12,476 nt of DNA from Lutispora sp. (GCA_030834765.1 JAUQXG010000295.1:1-12476); one strand, 5' to 3'; shown: positions 5,453 to 12,476, counted from the stretch's first letter. Program-made: numbers and translations. The notes: generated by a model from the letters alone, not told the origin.

Positions 5453-5893
5453 ATGTTATTTATTAAAAGGAAAGCGATATTCGTGGTTTTAATAACCTCA
5501 TTATGTTTATCAGGTTTTATGTCAAATATTTTTGCAGATGATGATAAAATAGTATCTCCTCAAGCCAGCGAATATATAAAATATACAAATGTCAGTATGA
5601 CCTCCAATCAGGGAGGAGAATGTGTACTAGCATTAAAATTAAATGCAACAAGAATAGTAGATGTTCTTGGAGTCAGGAGTGTTGAAATTCAAAGAAAGGT
5701 AGGAAGCAGCTGGTACTCTGCTGACACACTGTTAATGGATGATTACAATTACGATTCAGGGTCTTATGTTTGCGATATGTATTACTATGGAACAACAGGA
5801 ACTCAATATAGAGCTTATGTGGAATTTTATGTTGAAAATGATGGAGGTTCAGAAACAAAAATTGTTATATCTTCTCCTATAACTGCTAGATAA
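5453..5893 (+). CDS. Small secreted protein, DUF6147-like
   Basis: This 146-residue exported protein has a signal peptide of basic KRK followed by a hydrophobic core, with probable cleavage after NIFA (residue 28). The mature protein of about 118 residues is beta-rich and Ser/Tyr/Gly-rich, with an immunoglobulin-like pattern: SPQASEYIKY near the start, then VRSVEIQRKVGSSWYS, and finally GTQYRAYVEFYVENDGGSE. The two mature cysteines, Cys57 and Cys107, could form a disulfide. The pattern fits the small secreted DUF6147 family of Clostridia. GGAGG at 5441-5445 gives a 7-base spacer, and the gene starts 3 bases after the upstream stop codon, so it is co-transcribed with the sigma and anti-sigma genes. 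It may be a target or a ligand of the signalling unit. Its function is unknown. Confidence 0.78.
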   Translation: MLFIKRKAIFVVLITSLCLSGFMSNIFADDDKIVSPQASEYIKYTNVSMTSNQGGECVLALKLNATRIVDVLGVRSVEIQRKVGSSWYSADTLLMDDYNYDSGSYVCDMYYYGTTGTQYRAYVEFYVENDGGSETKIVISSPITAR

Positions 5894-5946
5894 TGAAATT
5901 CAGTACTCGTATAATGCTCTTTATCTCTTTGTTTAAATTAAAAATA

Positions 5947-5990
5947 AAAAAATCTCCTTTCTGGCAATAATGCTAAGAAGGAGATTTTTT
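5947..5990 (+). terminator. Rho-independent terminator of the sigma-factor operon
   Basis: A perfect 13-bp stem, AAAAAATCTCCTT (5947-5959) with AAGGAGATTTTTT (5978-5990), has an 18-base loop and ends in a T-run. A-runs on the 5' side mean it could also work in the opposite direction. It separates the accessory operon from malic enzyme. Confidence 0.88.
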
Positions 5991-6098
5991 ATAATAAAAA
6001 GAATCTATAAGGTTAAAAAGTTTGCTATAATTGTGCTATAGTATTTTGAATAAAGCTGATTATAAAAATACCAATACTCATACAAAGGAGAATAAAAA

Positions 6099-7307
6099 AT
6101 GAGTACAAATGAAAAAAAAGATATATTTGCTCAGTCCCTAGAATTCCATAAAAACCTAAAAGGCAAGATCGTTGTAAACAGCAAAGCAGAAGTAAATTCT
6201 ATGGAGGACCTTTCATTAGCCTATACGCCAGGTGTGGCAGAGCCTTGCAGGGAAATACATAAAAATCCAGATTCAGTATATGAGTATACTTCAAAATCAA
6301 ATTTAGTGGCAGTTGTAAGTGATGGCACCGCAGTATTAGGATTAGGAGATATTGGGGCTTCTGCTTCTATACCCGTTATGGAAGGTAAAGCCGTTCTCTT
6401 TAAAAAGTTTGGTGATGTAGATGCTTTCCCAATTTGTATCAATTCTAAGGATACAGAGGAAATCATCAGAACGGTAAAGCTTTTAGAACCAGTTTTTGGA
6501 GGCATAAATCTGGAGGATATTTCTGCTCCAAGATGTTTTGAGATAGAAGAAAGATTAAAAAAAGAGCTTTCTATACCCGTATTTCATGACGACCAGCATG
6601 GAACAGCAGTAGTAGTCTTATCAGGATTAATCAATGCAATAAAGATTATAAACAAAGAGATGAGTGATTTGCATATCGTTGTAAATGGTGCAGGCTCTGC
6701 TGGCATTGCCATCACCAAGCTTCTTCTAAAGTATGGGGTAAAGGATATCATACTTTGTGACAGATCGGGAGCAATATATAAGGGCAGAGAAAATATGAAC
6801 GGAATGAAGGAACTTATGGCAGAGGTTACGAATAAAGACCTTAGAAAAGGTGAGCTTAGAGAGGTTATAGACAATGCAGATGTGTTCATCGGAGTATCTT
6901 CAGCAGGTGCCCTAACAGCGGACATGGTAAGCCGAATGAACAAGGATTCTATCGTATTTGCTATGGCAAATCCTACTCCGGAAATCATGCCAGATGAAGC
7001 AAAGAGAGCAGGCGTTAGAATAATAGGAACAGGAAGATCAGACTTTGCAAATCAAGTGAACAATGTGCTGGCATTCCCAGGAATATTTAGAGGAGCACTT
7101 GATGTAAGAGCCAGTGATATCAATGATGAAATGAAAATCGCAGCAGCAGAGGCTATTGCATCCTTGATAGATCACGAAGAGCTAAAGGAAGACTATATTA
7201 TACCAAAGCCCTTTGATAAAAGAGTAAAAGATGCCGTAGCAAATGCTGTTATGAAGGCAGCCAAGGATACAGGTGTAGCCCAGGCTACAGGCGTTGCTAG
7301 AATATGA
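6099..7307 (+). CDS. NAD(P)-dependent malic enzyme (oxaloacetate-decarboxylating type)
   Basis: This 402-residue short bacterial malic enzyme converts malate to pyruvate and CO2 with reduction of NAD or NADP, in the cytosol. The N-terminal catalytic domain shows YTPGVAEPC with the catalytic Tyr42, GLGDIGASASIPVMEGKAVLFK with the catalytic Lys97, metal ligands in LEDISAP (Glu139, Asp140), and HDDQHGTA with Asp164/Asp165. The Rossmann cofactor loop is GAGSAG (197-202), followed by Asp211 at the end of the second strand. Asn in NPTPEI and FANQVNN complete the active site. The length is usual for the YtsJ-like group (about 400-410). Start: ATG with AAAGGAG at 6084-6090, 8-base spacer. I see no convincing -35/-10 pair in the 100 bases after the terminator. 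Its stop overlaps the next start by ATGA, so the two genes are translationally coupled. It probably works with the fumarase at the left edge. Confidence 0.95.
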   Translation: MSTNEKKDIFAQSLEFHKNLKGKIVVNSKAEVNSMEDLSLAYTPGVAEPCREIHKNPDSVYEYTSKSNLVAVVSDGTAVLGLGDIGASASIPVMEGKAVLFKKFGDVDAFPICINSKDTEEIIRTVKLLEPVFGGINLEDISAPRCFEIEERLKKELSIPVFHDDQHGTAVVVLSGLINAIKIINKEMSDLHIVVNGAGSAGIAITKLLLKYGVKDIILCDRSGAIYKGRENMNGMKELMAEVTNKDLRKGELREVIDNADVFIGVSSAGALTADMVSRMNKDSIVFAMANPTPEIMPDEAKRAGVRIIGTGRSDFANQVNNVLAFPGIFRGALDVRASDINDEMKIAAAEAIASLIDHEELKEDYIIPKPFDKRVKDAVANAVMKAAKDTGVAQATGVARI

Positions 7308-8749
7308 ATACCCCAATTTTAAATGCCCTAAGAAAATATAAAGATTCTAATGCAGTGCCTTTTCATGTGCCAGGACATAAAAGAGGAAATGTTTTTACTA
7401 AGTTAAACATAAAATTTGAAGATTTAATAGCACTTGATACTACTGAGGTGGAGGGGATAGATAATCTTCATGCTCCAGAAACATGTATTAAAGAGGCAGA
7501 GGAGCTGGCATCGAAGGCCTTTGGTGCAGATCATACTTTTTTTCTTGTGAATGGTACAACTTGTGGAATCTATGCTATGATACTTGGCGTGACAGAACCA
7601 GGAGATAGCATTATAATACCTAGAAATTGCCATAAGTCTGTAATGAGTGCTATAATATTAGGAAAGCTAAAACCTATATATATCATTCCTGAGATTGATG
7701 ATATCTTAAATATATCTTGTGCTATTACACCCGAACAGGTGGAGATCGCCTTAAAGCAAAATCCCCAGGCTAAGGCAGTGGTTATTACAAACCCTACCTA
7801 TTACGGAACTTGTTCAGATATCAAATCCATAGCAGATATAGTTCATAACTATGGAAGACTGCTTTTGGTTGATGAGGCGCATGGTGCCCATTTTGCTTTC
7901 CATGAAAAGCTGCCTATTTCAGCACTAAAAGCAGGAGCTGACATCGTAGCACAAAGCACACATAAAACCCTTGCATCCCTTACTGGAAGCTCAATGTGTC
8001 ATGTCAAATCAAGTAAGGTAGATATAGATAAGCTAAGGTTTTTTTTGCAGCTTATGCAAACTACAAGCCCTTCTCATATTATGTTAGCTTCACTGGATAT
8101 TGCCAGATATATCATGGAAAGTAGCGGACAAGAGCTTTTAAATGATATAATAGAGATGTGCAATACCACAAGACTAGAGATCAATAAGATGCATGGGTTA
8201 TATTGCATGAGTAAAGATAGAATTGGGACTCATGGAATACATCAAATGGACCCTACTAGGATGGTCATCAACTTCAATGAGTTAGGCATCTCCGGTACAC
8301 AAGCAGATAAATGGTTAAGAGAAAAGCATAATATTCAAGTGGAGCTTTCGGATGCTCAAAACAGTGTTGCAGTGTCTACAATAGGAGATCAATGGGAATA
8401 CTTTGAAAGATTAATTGAGGCGTTGAAAGAGCTGTCTGATTTTTATAGGGATTCAACTAAGAATCAGCAAAAGAGTAAAGTTCATTTAAAACCGAATGAT
8501 ATTCCTGAAATGGCTCTGCTTCCTCACGAGGCAATTTATAAGAATACAGAAGTGGCAGAATTAAAGGGTAGTATTGGTAAAGTATGTGGAGAGATGATTA
8601 CTCCCTATCCTCCTGGGATACCAATTATCATGCCAGGTGAGATCATCAATGAAGAAATTTTAAAAATCATTAATACTTGCAGCATAAATAACATAAAGAT
8701 AAATGGGATAAGTAATAATACTATGAAAACCATTAGAGTGGTTTTTTAA
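7304..8749 (+). CDS. PLP-dependent Orn/Lys/Arg decarboxylase family protein
   Basis: This 481-residue fold-type I PLP enzyme is of the short arginine/lysine/ornithine decarboxylase class (B. subtilis SpeA/YaaO-like). The N-terminus has PFHVPGHKRG (residues 19-28). The cofactor-binding part includes NGTTCGIYAMIL (83-94), RNCHKS (107-112), VDEAHGAHF with Asp190 and His193, and the Schiff-base Lys221 in QSTHKTLASLTGSS. The C-terminal domain has LLPHEA and the PYPPGIPIIMPGE segment typical of the family. It would decarboxylate a basic amino acid to a polyamine precursor such as agmatine or cadaverine; the substrate cannot be fixed from sequence. The ATG overlaps the malic enzyme stop by four bases. 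Family members next to tmk/darA/holB genes are common in Firmicutes, and this copy lies directly before darA. Confidence 0.9.
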   Translation: MNTPILNALRKYKDSNAVPFHVPGHKRGNVFTKLNIKFEDLIALDTTEVEGIDNLHAPETCIKEAEELASKAFGADHTFFLVNGTTCGIYAMILGVTEPGDSIIIPRNCHKSVMSAIILGKLKPIYIIPEIDDILNISCAITPEQVEIALKQNPQAKAVVITNPTYYGTCSDIKSIADIVHNYGRLLLVDEAHGAHFAFHEKLPISALKAGADIVAQSTHKTLASLTGSSMCHVKSSKVDIDKLRFFLQLMQTTSPSHIMLASLDIARYIMESSGQELLNDIIEMCNTTRLEINKMHGLYCMSKDRIGTHGIHQMDPTRMVINFNELGISGTQADKWLREKHNIQVELSDAQNSVAVSTIGDQWEYFERLIEALKELSDFYRDSTKNQQKSKVHLKPNDIPEMALLPHEAIYKNTEVAELKGSIGKVCGEMITPYPPGIPIIMPGEIINEEILKIINTCSINNIKINGISNNTMKTIRVVF

Positions 8750-8789
8750 ATAGGTAAATCTAATAATAAAATGAAAAGGGGAGTATATT

Positions 8790-9119
8790 ATGAAATTAGT
8801 TATTGCGGTTGTCCATGATGACGATGCAGACGAGTTGGTAGAAAAACTGATAGCAAACAAATTTAGGAGCACCAAGCTTGCATCCACAGGAGGCTTTTTA
8901 AAGGAAGGGAATACTACTTTGTTGATGGGTGTTGATAGAGACAAAATAGATGCAGTAATAGACATCATAAAGGATGTATGCAAAGTAAGAAAACAAACTT
9001 ACACAACACCAATACCTCCTACTGGATCTGCTGGAGTTTTTATACCATATCCAATTGACATAGTAGTTGGGGGAGCTACGATTTTTGTAGTAGATATTGA
9101 TAGGTTTGAAAAAGTTTAG
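8790..9119 (+). CDS. darA: Cyclic-di-AMP receptor, PII-like (DarA/PstA)
   Basis: This 109-residue trimeric PII-like protein binds the second messenger c-di-AMP in the cytosol. The signature FRSTKLASTGGFLKEGNTTLLMG (residues 25-47) contains the positions known in the family to contact the ligand: Arg26, Thr28, Gly35, Phe36, Leu37, Asn41 and Gly47. The C-terminus VGGATIFVVDIDRFEKV is also characteristic. Length is normal. The start has AGGGGAG at 8777-8783 with a 6-base spacer. It is 40 bases after the decarboxylase gene and 15 bases before holB, probably in one operon. tmk and yaaR, often found on either side of this gene in Firmicutes, are not here. The downstream effector of DarA is not known. 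Confidence 0.94.
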   Translation: MKLVIAVVHDDDADELVEKLIANKFRSTKLASTGGFLKEGNTTLLMGVDRDKIDAVIDIIKDVCKVRKQTYTTPIPPTGSAGVFIPYPIDIVVGGATIFVVDIDRFEKV

Positions 9120-9134
9120 TTTGGCAGGTGTAGG

Positions 9135-10151
9135 ATGAAATTCACTGATATTATAGGACAAAAGGTGATTACGGACAGCCTAAAAAGGGCAGTAGAAGAA
9201 GGCAAGGTTTCTAATGCATATATATTTCATGGAGCTGCCGGTTCCGGAAGAAAACGAACAGCTTCTGTATTTGCTGCTGCTCTAAATTGCAGATCCATTA
9301 CAGGAGAAATACCATGTGAAATATGCAATTCATGTATGAAGCAAAAAAGTGGCAATCATCCTGATATGACAATCATTAGACCTAGCGGAAGCAGTATAAA
9401 GATAAAACAAATATGGGAAGTAATCAGTTTAGTTTCAAAGAAATCTGTTGAAGGTGGATATAAAGTTATCATCTTTGAAGATGCAGAGAAAATGACCGAT
9501 GAGGCCCAAAATGCTTTTTTGAAAACTCTTGAAGAACCTAATAAGGATACTATATTTATTTTAATAGTGGAAAACTTAAACCTACTTTTACCAACCATGC
9601 AATCCAGATGCCAGATTTTTAAATTCCGAAAGTTGGACGAGTCCTCTATCCTAGAGTACTTGAGTAAAATTCAAGGTTTCTCCCAAAGCCAGATAAAGCT
9701 TGCAGCTAGCGGTGGGAATGGCTCTATAGGAAAATCGTTGAAAATTCTATCTGATGATACATATGCAAAGAAACGAAGTGAAAGTATAAGGATTATATCA
9801 GAAATTTCTAACAACAGTAAGGTAAGAGTTGCAGCGTTGGCAGATGCGATGATACAATCAAAAATAGATGCTTTAGATTTTATAAATATCTGTAATAGTT
9901 TTTTTAGAGATGTGATGATTTACAGAGAATTAGATGAGTCAAGGGAAAAAATGCTATTGAATTTCGATGCACGAGATGAAATTATTAGATATAGTGAAAC
10001 TTTGACGAATGAGCATATAAATTGTATAATGGAAATAATAAATAATACGAGAAAACAGATTGATTTCAATGTCAATTTTAAAAATAGCATAGACAGTATG
10101 CTTTTTGGCATAATGGAGGTACACGGTAATGGTAAAGGTAGTAGGTATTAG
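9135..10151 (+). CDS. holB: DNA polymerase III clamp-loader delta' subunit
   Basis: This 338-residue AAA+ family protein is part of the clamp loader that places the sliding clamp on DNA. The N-terminus FTDIIGQKVITDSL is typical. The P-loop region GAAGSGRKRT (33-42) has Arg39 where an ATPase has the key lysine, in keeping with delta' subunits not being the main ATPase. A four-cysteine zinc module follows (Cys52, Cys61, Cys64, Cys67; C-x8-C-x2-C-x2-C). Sensor-like features are LKTLEEP (129-135) and the SRC motif (157-159), whose arginine acts on ATP in the neighbouring subunit. The C-terminal half is helical (collar domain). The ribosome binding site is weak (GTAGG close to the ATG). The gene end overlaps ricT by 23 bases. 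Confidence 0.93.
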   Translation: MKFTDIIGQKVITDSLKRAVEEGKVSNAYIFHGAAGSGRKRTASVFAAALNCRSITGEIPCEICNSCMKQKSGNHPDMTIIRPSGSSIKIKQIWEVISLVSKKSVEGGYKVIIFEDAEKMTDEAQNAFLKTLEEPNKDTIFILIVENLNLLLPTMQSRCQIFKFRKLDESSILEYLSKIQGFSQSQIKLAASGGNGSIGKSLKILSDDTYAKKRSESIRIISEISNNSKVRVAALADAMIQSKIDALDFINICNSFFRDVMIYRELDESREKMLLNFDARDEIIRYSETLTNEHINCIMEIINNTRKQIDFNVNFKNSIDSMLFGIMEVHGNGKGSRY

Positions 10152-11016
10152 ATTTAAAAAAGCTGGGAAAATATATTATTTTGATCCTGATGTGCTAGAT
10201 ATAAAAAAAGATGAACCTGTTATTGTTGAAACGGTTAGAGGAATAGAATATGGAATAGCAGTTGTTGGCATTAGGGAAGTTCCTGAAGAAGAAATCATAG
10301 CGCCCTTAAAGAAAGTTATTAGGATTGCTTCTGAAGCGGATAAGCAGAAATATCTTGAAAACAAACAGAGAGAAAAAGAAGCATTTAATTTGTGCACAAG
10401 CAAAATACAGCAGCATTCTCTTATCATGAAGCTGATAGATGTGGAGTACACATTTGATAATAATAAAATAATCTTTTATTTTACAGCCGATGGAAGAGTT
10501 GATTTTAGAGATTTAGTAAAGGATTTAGCTGCTATATTTAAAACCAGAATAGAATTAAGACAAATTGGTGTGAGAGATGAAGCCAAGATGATAGGCGGAG
10601 TAGGCTCTTGTGGTAGATGCCTATGCTGTTCAACTCATCTTGGAGAGTTTGAGCCAGTTTCTATTAAAATGGCCAAAGAACAAAATTTATCACTAAATCC
10701 TACAAAAATATCAGGTATATGCGGAAGATTGATGTGTTGTCTAAAATATGAGCAGGATTCGTATGAAAGCATATTGAAGCAAATGCCAAAGCTTGGTGCC
10801 ATTGTAGAGACTCCTGAAGGAAAAGGCGAGGTATATTCCATCAACGTATTGAAGGAAACTGTACGAGTAAGGATGGAGCTTTTAGAAAATAATGCTGTTG
10901 TGATAAAGGACATACCAATGCTTGATGCAAAGATCATTAAGCAAGGCAGGTCATATGATTCTATTTCCCCACTAGAAGAAGTAGATCCAGAGGTTTTAGA
11001 GAAACTCGAAGACTAA
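10129..11016 (+). CDS. ricT: PSP1-domain protein RicT (YaaT)
   Basis: This 295-residue cytosolic protein of the PSP1 family corresponds to B. subtilis RicT (YaaT). With RicA and RicF it forms a complex that binds iron-sulfur clusters, guides RNase Y in mRNA processing, and aids sporulation, competence and biofilm formation. The PSP1 core is at about residues 61-148. A cysteine-rich segment follows: GSCGRCLCC (159-167) and GICGRLMCC (196-204), giving Cys161, 164, 166, 167, 198, 203 and 204 as candidate cluster ligands. A KOW-like region (KLGAIVETPEGKGEV...) comes near the end. GGAGGT at 10115-10120 with an 8-base spacer fixes the ATG at 10129 inside the holB 3' end, so the two are coupled. ricA and ricF are not in the window. 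Position after holB matches the B. subtilis order. Confidence 0.93.
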   Translation: MVKVVGIRFKKAGKIYYFDPDVLDIKKDEPVIVETVRGIEYGIAVVGIREVPEEEIIAPLKKVIRIASEADKQKYLENKQREKEAFNLCTSKIQQHSLIMKLIDVEYTFDNNKIIFYFTADGRVDFRDLVKDLAAIFKTRIELRQIGVRDEAKMIGGVGSCGRCLCCSTHLGEFEPVSIKMAKEQNLSLNPTKISGICGRLMCCLKYEQDSYESILKQMPKLGAIVETPEGKGEVYSINVLKETVRVRMELLENNAVVIKDIPMLDAKIIKQGRSYDSISPLEEVDPEVLEKLED

Positions 11017-11050
11017 TTACCGAAATATACATAAAAATGTATGATAGGTA

Positions 11051-11079
11051 TTTTCAATATATCAAAACAGTGGTAGAAT
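11051..11079 (+). promoter_or_regulatory. Extended -10 promoter for the ferredoxin gene
   Basis: TTTTCA (11051-11056) and TAGAAT (11074-11079) are separated by exactly 17 bases, with TGG directly before the -10 hexamer (extended -10). It lies in the 96-base gap after ricT and about 35 bases before the ferredoxin start, and would give a short leader. Confidence 0.6.
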
Positions 11080-11112
11080 TGAAGAGAAGTTTTTAGAGGA
11101 GGTGTATCTAAA

Positions 11113-11283
11113 ATGGCATATAAAATACTAGATACTTGTATCAGTTGTGGTGCTTGTGAATCAGAATGTCCAACGAACTGTATCAGCGCAGGAGATGACA
11201 AATACGTTATAAACGCTGAAGAATGTATTGAATGTGGAGCCTGTGCGAATGTCTGTCCAGTTGATGCTCCAGTACAGGACTAA
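11113..11283 (+). CDS. 2[4Fe-4S] ferredoxin, 56 residues
   Basis: This is a small clostridial-type ferredoxin carrying electrons at low potential in the cytosol. Two complete cluster motifs of the CxxCxxCxxxCP type are visible: Cys9, 12, 15, 19 with Pro20, and Cys38, 41, 44, 48 with Pro49. Each cluster takes three cysteines from one motif and the last from the other. An extra Cys23 lies after the first motif. Length is normal for the family (about 55). AGGAGGTG at 11097-11104 with an 8-base spacer is a very strong ribosome binding site. The gene has its own promoter and a strong terminator, so it is a separate high-expression unit placed between ricT and trmN6. The redox partners cannot be inferred from the neighbours. 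Confidence 0.96.
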   Translation: MAYKILDTCISCGACESECPTNCISAGDDKYVINAEECIECGACANVCPVDAPVQD

Positions 11284-11294
11284 TATTAAATCAT

Positions 11295-11338
11295 AAAAAG
11301 ACCTGGGGGAAATACAAGAAACCCTAGGTCTTTTTTTT
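11295..11338 (+). terminator. Rho-independent terminator after ferredoxin
   Basis: A 14-bp stem, AAAAAGACCTGGGG (11295-11308) with CCCTAGGTCTTTTT (11322-11335), has one G-U pair and a 13-base loop, followed by a T-run to 11338. It ends only 20 bases before the trmN6 start codon. Confidence 0.9.
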
Positions 11339-11357
11339 GTAAAATAGAGGTGAGTAT

Positions 11358-12098
11358 GTGAAGAACTATATAAAAGAAGATGAGACTCTAGACGATTTGC
11401 AGAATGGCTATTCCTTGATCCAAAAAAAAGATGGTTTTAGGTTTGGCGTTGATGCTGTTCTTTTGGCTGACTTTGCGAATGTAAAAAGTACTAGTAAAGT
11501 GATAGATATAGGTACCGGAACAGGCATAATACCAATACTTTTATATGCTAGGAATAAACCTAAAAGTATTGTTGGTATTGAGATACAAAGCGACATGGCA
11601 GAAATGGCAGCACGAAGTATCTTATATAATAAGCTTGAGAATGCTATTGAGATAAGAAATATGGATTTAAAAGAAGCATCTTCCATACTTGGAAAATCAG
11701 AGTTTGATGTGGTAGTGTCAAATCCACCTTATGTCAAACAAGAGGCTGGGATAAACAATCCAGATATGAAAAAGGCCATAGCTCGCTTTGAGCTGATGTG
11801 CACTCTTGAAGATGTAGTACAAAGTGCAAAAGACCTTCTAAAAACAGGCGGCAAGCTTTTTATGGTTCATAGATCTGATAGGTTAGTAGATATCATATAT
11901 ACCATGAGGGATTTAGGAATGGAGCCAAAACGAATTAGATTTGTCCACTCTGCATATAGCAAAAGACCCCATCTTGTTTTGATAGAAGGCGTTAGAGGGG
12001 GAAAAGCTGAACTTAAGTTCATGGACCCCTTATACATATATGATGATAAAGGGCTTTATACCGATGAAATCAATAGAATTTACGGGAGGGAAAAATAA
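11358..12098 (+). CDS. trmN6: tRNA1(Val) adenine-37 N6-methyltransferase family protein
   Basis: This 246-residue SAM-dependent methyltransferase is of the TrmN6/YfiC (B. subtilis YabB) group, which methylates adenine N6 in a tRNA anticodon loop. The N-terminal GYSLIQKKDGFRFGVDAVLLADF (17-39) is characteristic of this family. The SAM-binding loop is DIGTGTG (50-56), with GIEIQ (73-77) at the next strand and the adenine-N6 catalytic motif NPPY (122-125). A methyltransferase acting on another nucleic acid (HemK/RsmC-like) is less likely, given the N-terminal motif and the rsmI neighbour. The start is GTG at 11358 with AGGTGA at 11348-11353 and a 4-base spacer; the ATG two bases earlier runs straight into a stop. 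The gene follows the ferredoxin terminator so closely that no separate promoter fits between them. Its last base is shared with the rsmI start (TAATG). Confidence 0.92.
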   Translation: MKNYIKEDETLDDLQNGYSLIQKKDGFRFGVDAVLLADFANVKSTSKVIDIGTGTGIIPILLYARNKPKSIVGIEIQSDMAEMAARSILYNKLENAIEIRNMDLKEASSILGKSEFDVVVSNPPYVKQEAGINNPDMKKAIARFELMCTLEDVVQSAKDLLKTGGKLFMVHRSDRLVDIIYTMRDLGMEPKRIRFVHSAYSKRPHLVLIEGVRGGKAELKFMDPLYIYDDKGLYTDEINRIYGREK

Positions 12099-12476
12099 TG
12101 CCCGGATGTTTGTATTTATGCGCAACACCTATAGGCAACTTAGAGGATATGACTTATAGATGTGTAAGGGTTCTTGGTGAAGTGGATATCATAGCAGCAG
12201 AGGATACGCGCCAAACCGCAAAGCTTCTGAATCATTATAAAATAAAGAAACCAATGATAAGCTATCATGAGCATAACAAAATGGAAAAAGGTGTGGAGCT
12301 TATCAATATGTTGCTGCAAGGGAAAAATATAGCATTGGTCTCTGATGCAGGAATGCCTGCTATATCGGATCCTGGAGAAGATCTGGTAAAGCTTTGCATT
12401 GAGAAAGAGATAAACATAGTGCCTCTCCCTGGAGCATCTGCCTCTATTACTGCTCTTGTAGTTTCTGGGTTTTCTA
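12098..12476 (+). CDS. rsmI: 16S rRNA 2'-O-methyltransferase RsmI (3' end cut by window)
   Basis: These are the first 126 residues of the tetrapyrrole-methylase-fold enzyme that methylates the ribose of C1402 in 16S rRNA (YraL/YabC group, about 280 residues when complete). The diagnostic start is LYLCATPIGNLEDMTYR, followed by AAEDTRQTAKLLNHY, then SYHEHN, VSDAGMPAISDPGE and VPLPGASASITAL, all in family order and with the SAM-binding loops intact. GGGAGGG at 12084-12090 gives a 7-base spacer to the ATG. The start overlaps the trmN6 stop by one base, so translation is coupled. In Firmicutes the trmN6-rsmI pair is common, so this is the expected continuation of the housekeeping cluster. Confidence 0.95.
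   Translation, partial: MPGCLYLCATPIGNLEDMTYRCVRVLGEVDIIAAEDTRQTAKLLNHYKIKKPMISYHEHNKMEKGVELINMLLQGKNIALVSDAGMPAISDPGEDLVKLCIEKEINIVPLPGASASITALVVSGFS

Noticed and set aside
6013..6042. Possible malic enzyme promoter (TTAAAA, 18 bases, TATAGT; also a TATAAT at 6026-6031)
   Set aside because: No hexamer pair is close enough to consensus at an acceptable spacing to stand out in such AT-rich DNA.
1..12476. CRISPR array, tRNA or rRNA gene, transposase or integrase
   Set aside because: I looked for regularly spaced repeats, RNA-gene signatures and mobile-element proteins on both strands and saw none.

Overview
The window looks like chromosomal DNA from a low-GC Gram-positive anaerobe of the class Clostridia. 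The supporting evidence is AT-rich sequence, strong AGGAGG ribosome binding sites, a two-subunit class I fumarase, a 2[4Fe-4S] ferredoxin, and the Firmicutes housekeeping order darA - holB - ricT - trmN6 - rsmI. The species cannot be named from the sequence.

Layout. (1) Bases 1-448 hold the 3' part of the fumarase beta subunit. (2) Bases 449-6000 form an accessory region. It contains a lone GNAT acetyltransferase, a minus-strand cluster of three small unknown membrane proteins (2323 down to 1171), a minus-strand secreted protein (3469-2786), and a divergent plus-strand operon: ECF sigma factor, membrane anti-sigma-like protein with a DUF4367-type outer domain, and a small secreted DUF6147-like protein (3943-5893). 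That operon ends in a strong hairpin terminator (5947-5990). (3) Bases 6099-8749 hold malic enzyme and a PLP-dependent Orn/Lys/Arg decarboxylase-family protein, translationally coupled by an ATGA overlap. (4) Bases 8790-11016 hold darA (c-di-AMP receptor), holB (clamp-loader delta') and ricT. (5) Bases 11113-11283 hold a small ferredoxin gene with its own promoter and terminator. (6) From 11358 to the end are trmN6 and rsmI, the latter cut by the window edge.

Functional reading. Fumarase and malic enzyme together convert fumarate to malate to pyruvate; in many Clostridia I would expect these genes to be adjacent, so the 5.6 kb between them looks like inserted or variable DNA. Within it the sigma/anti-sigma/secreted-protein operon resembles a cell-envelope signalling module. 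The secreted 227-residue protein read divergently from the same 470-base intergenic region is a candidate partner or target. The intergenic spaces here carry several long inverted repeats. A 37-base stretch at 468-504 is a diverged copy of part of the coding sequence of the 111-residue membrane protein about 1.6 kb away, with only synonymous differences, and looks like a gene relic. The right half is ordinary housekeeping DNA, apart from the autonomous ferredoxin unit and the apparent absence of tmk and yaaR from their usual places.
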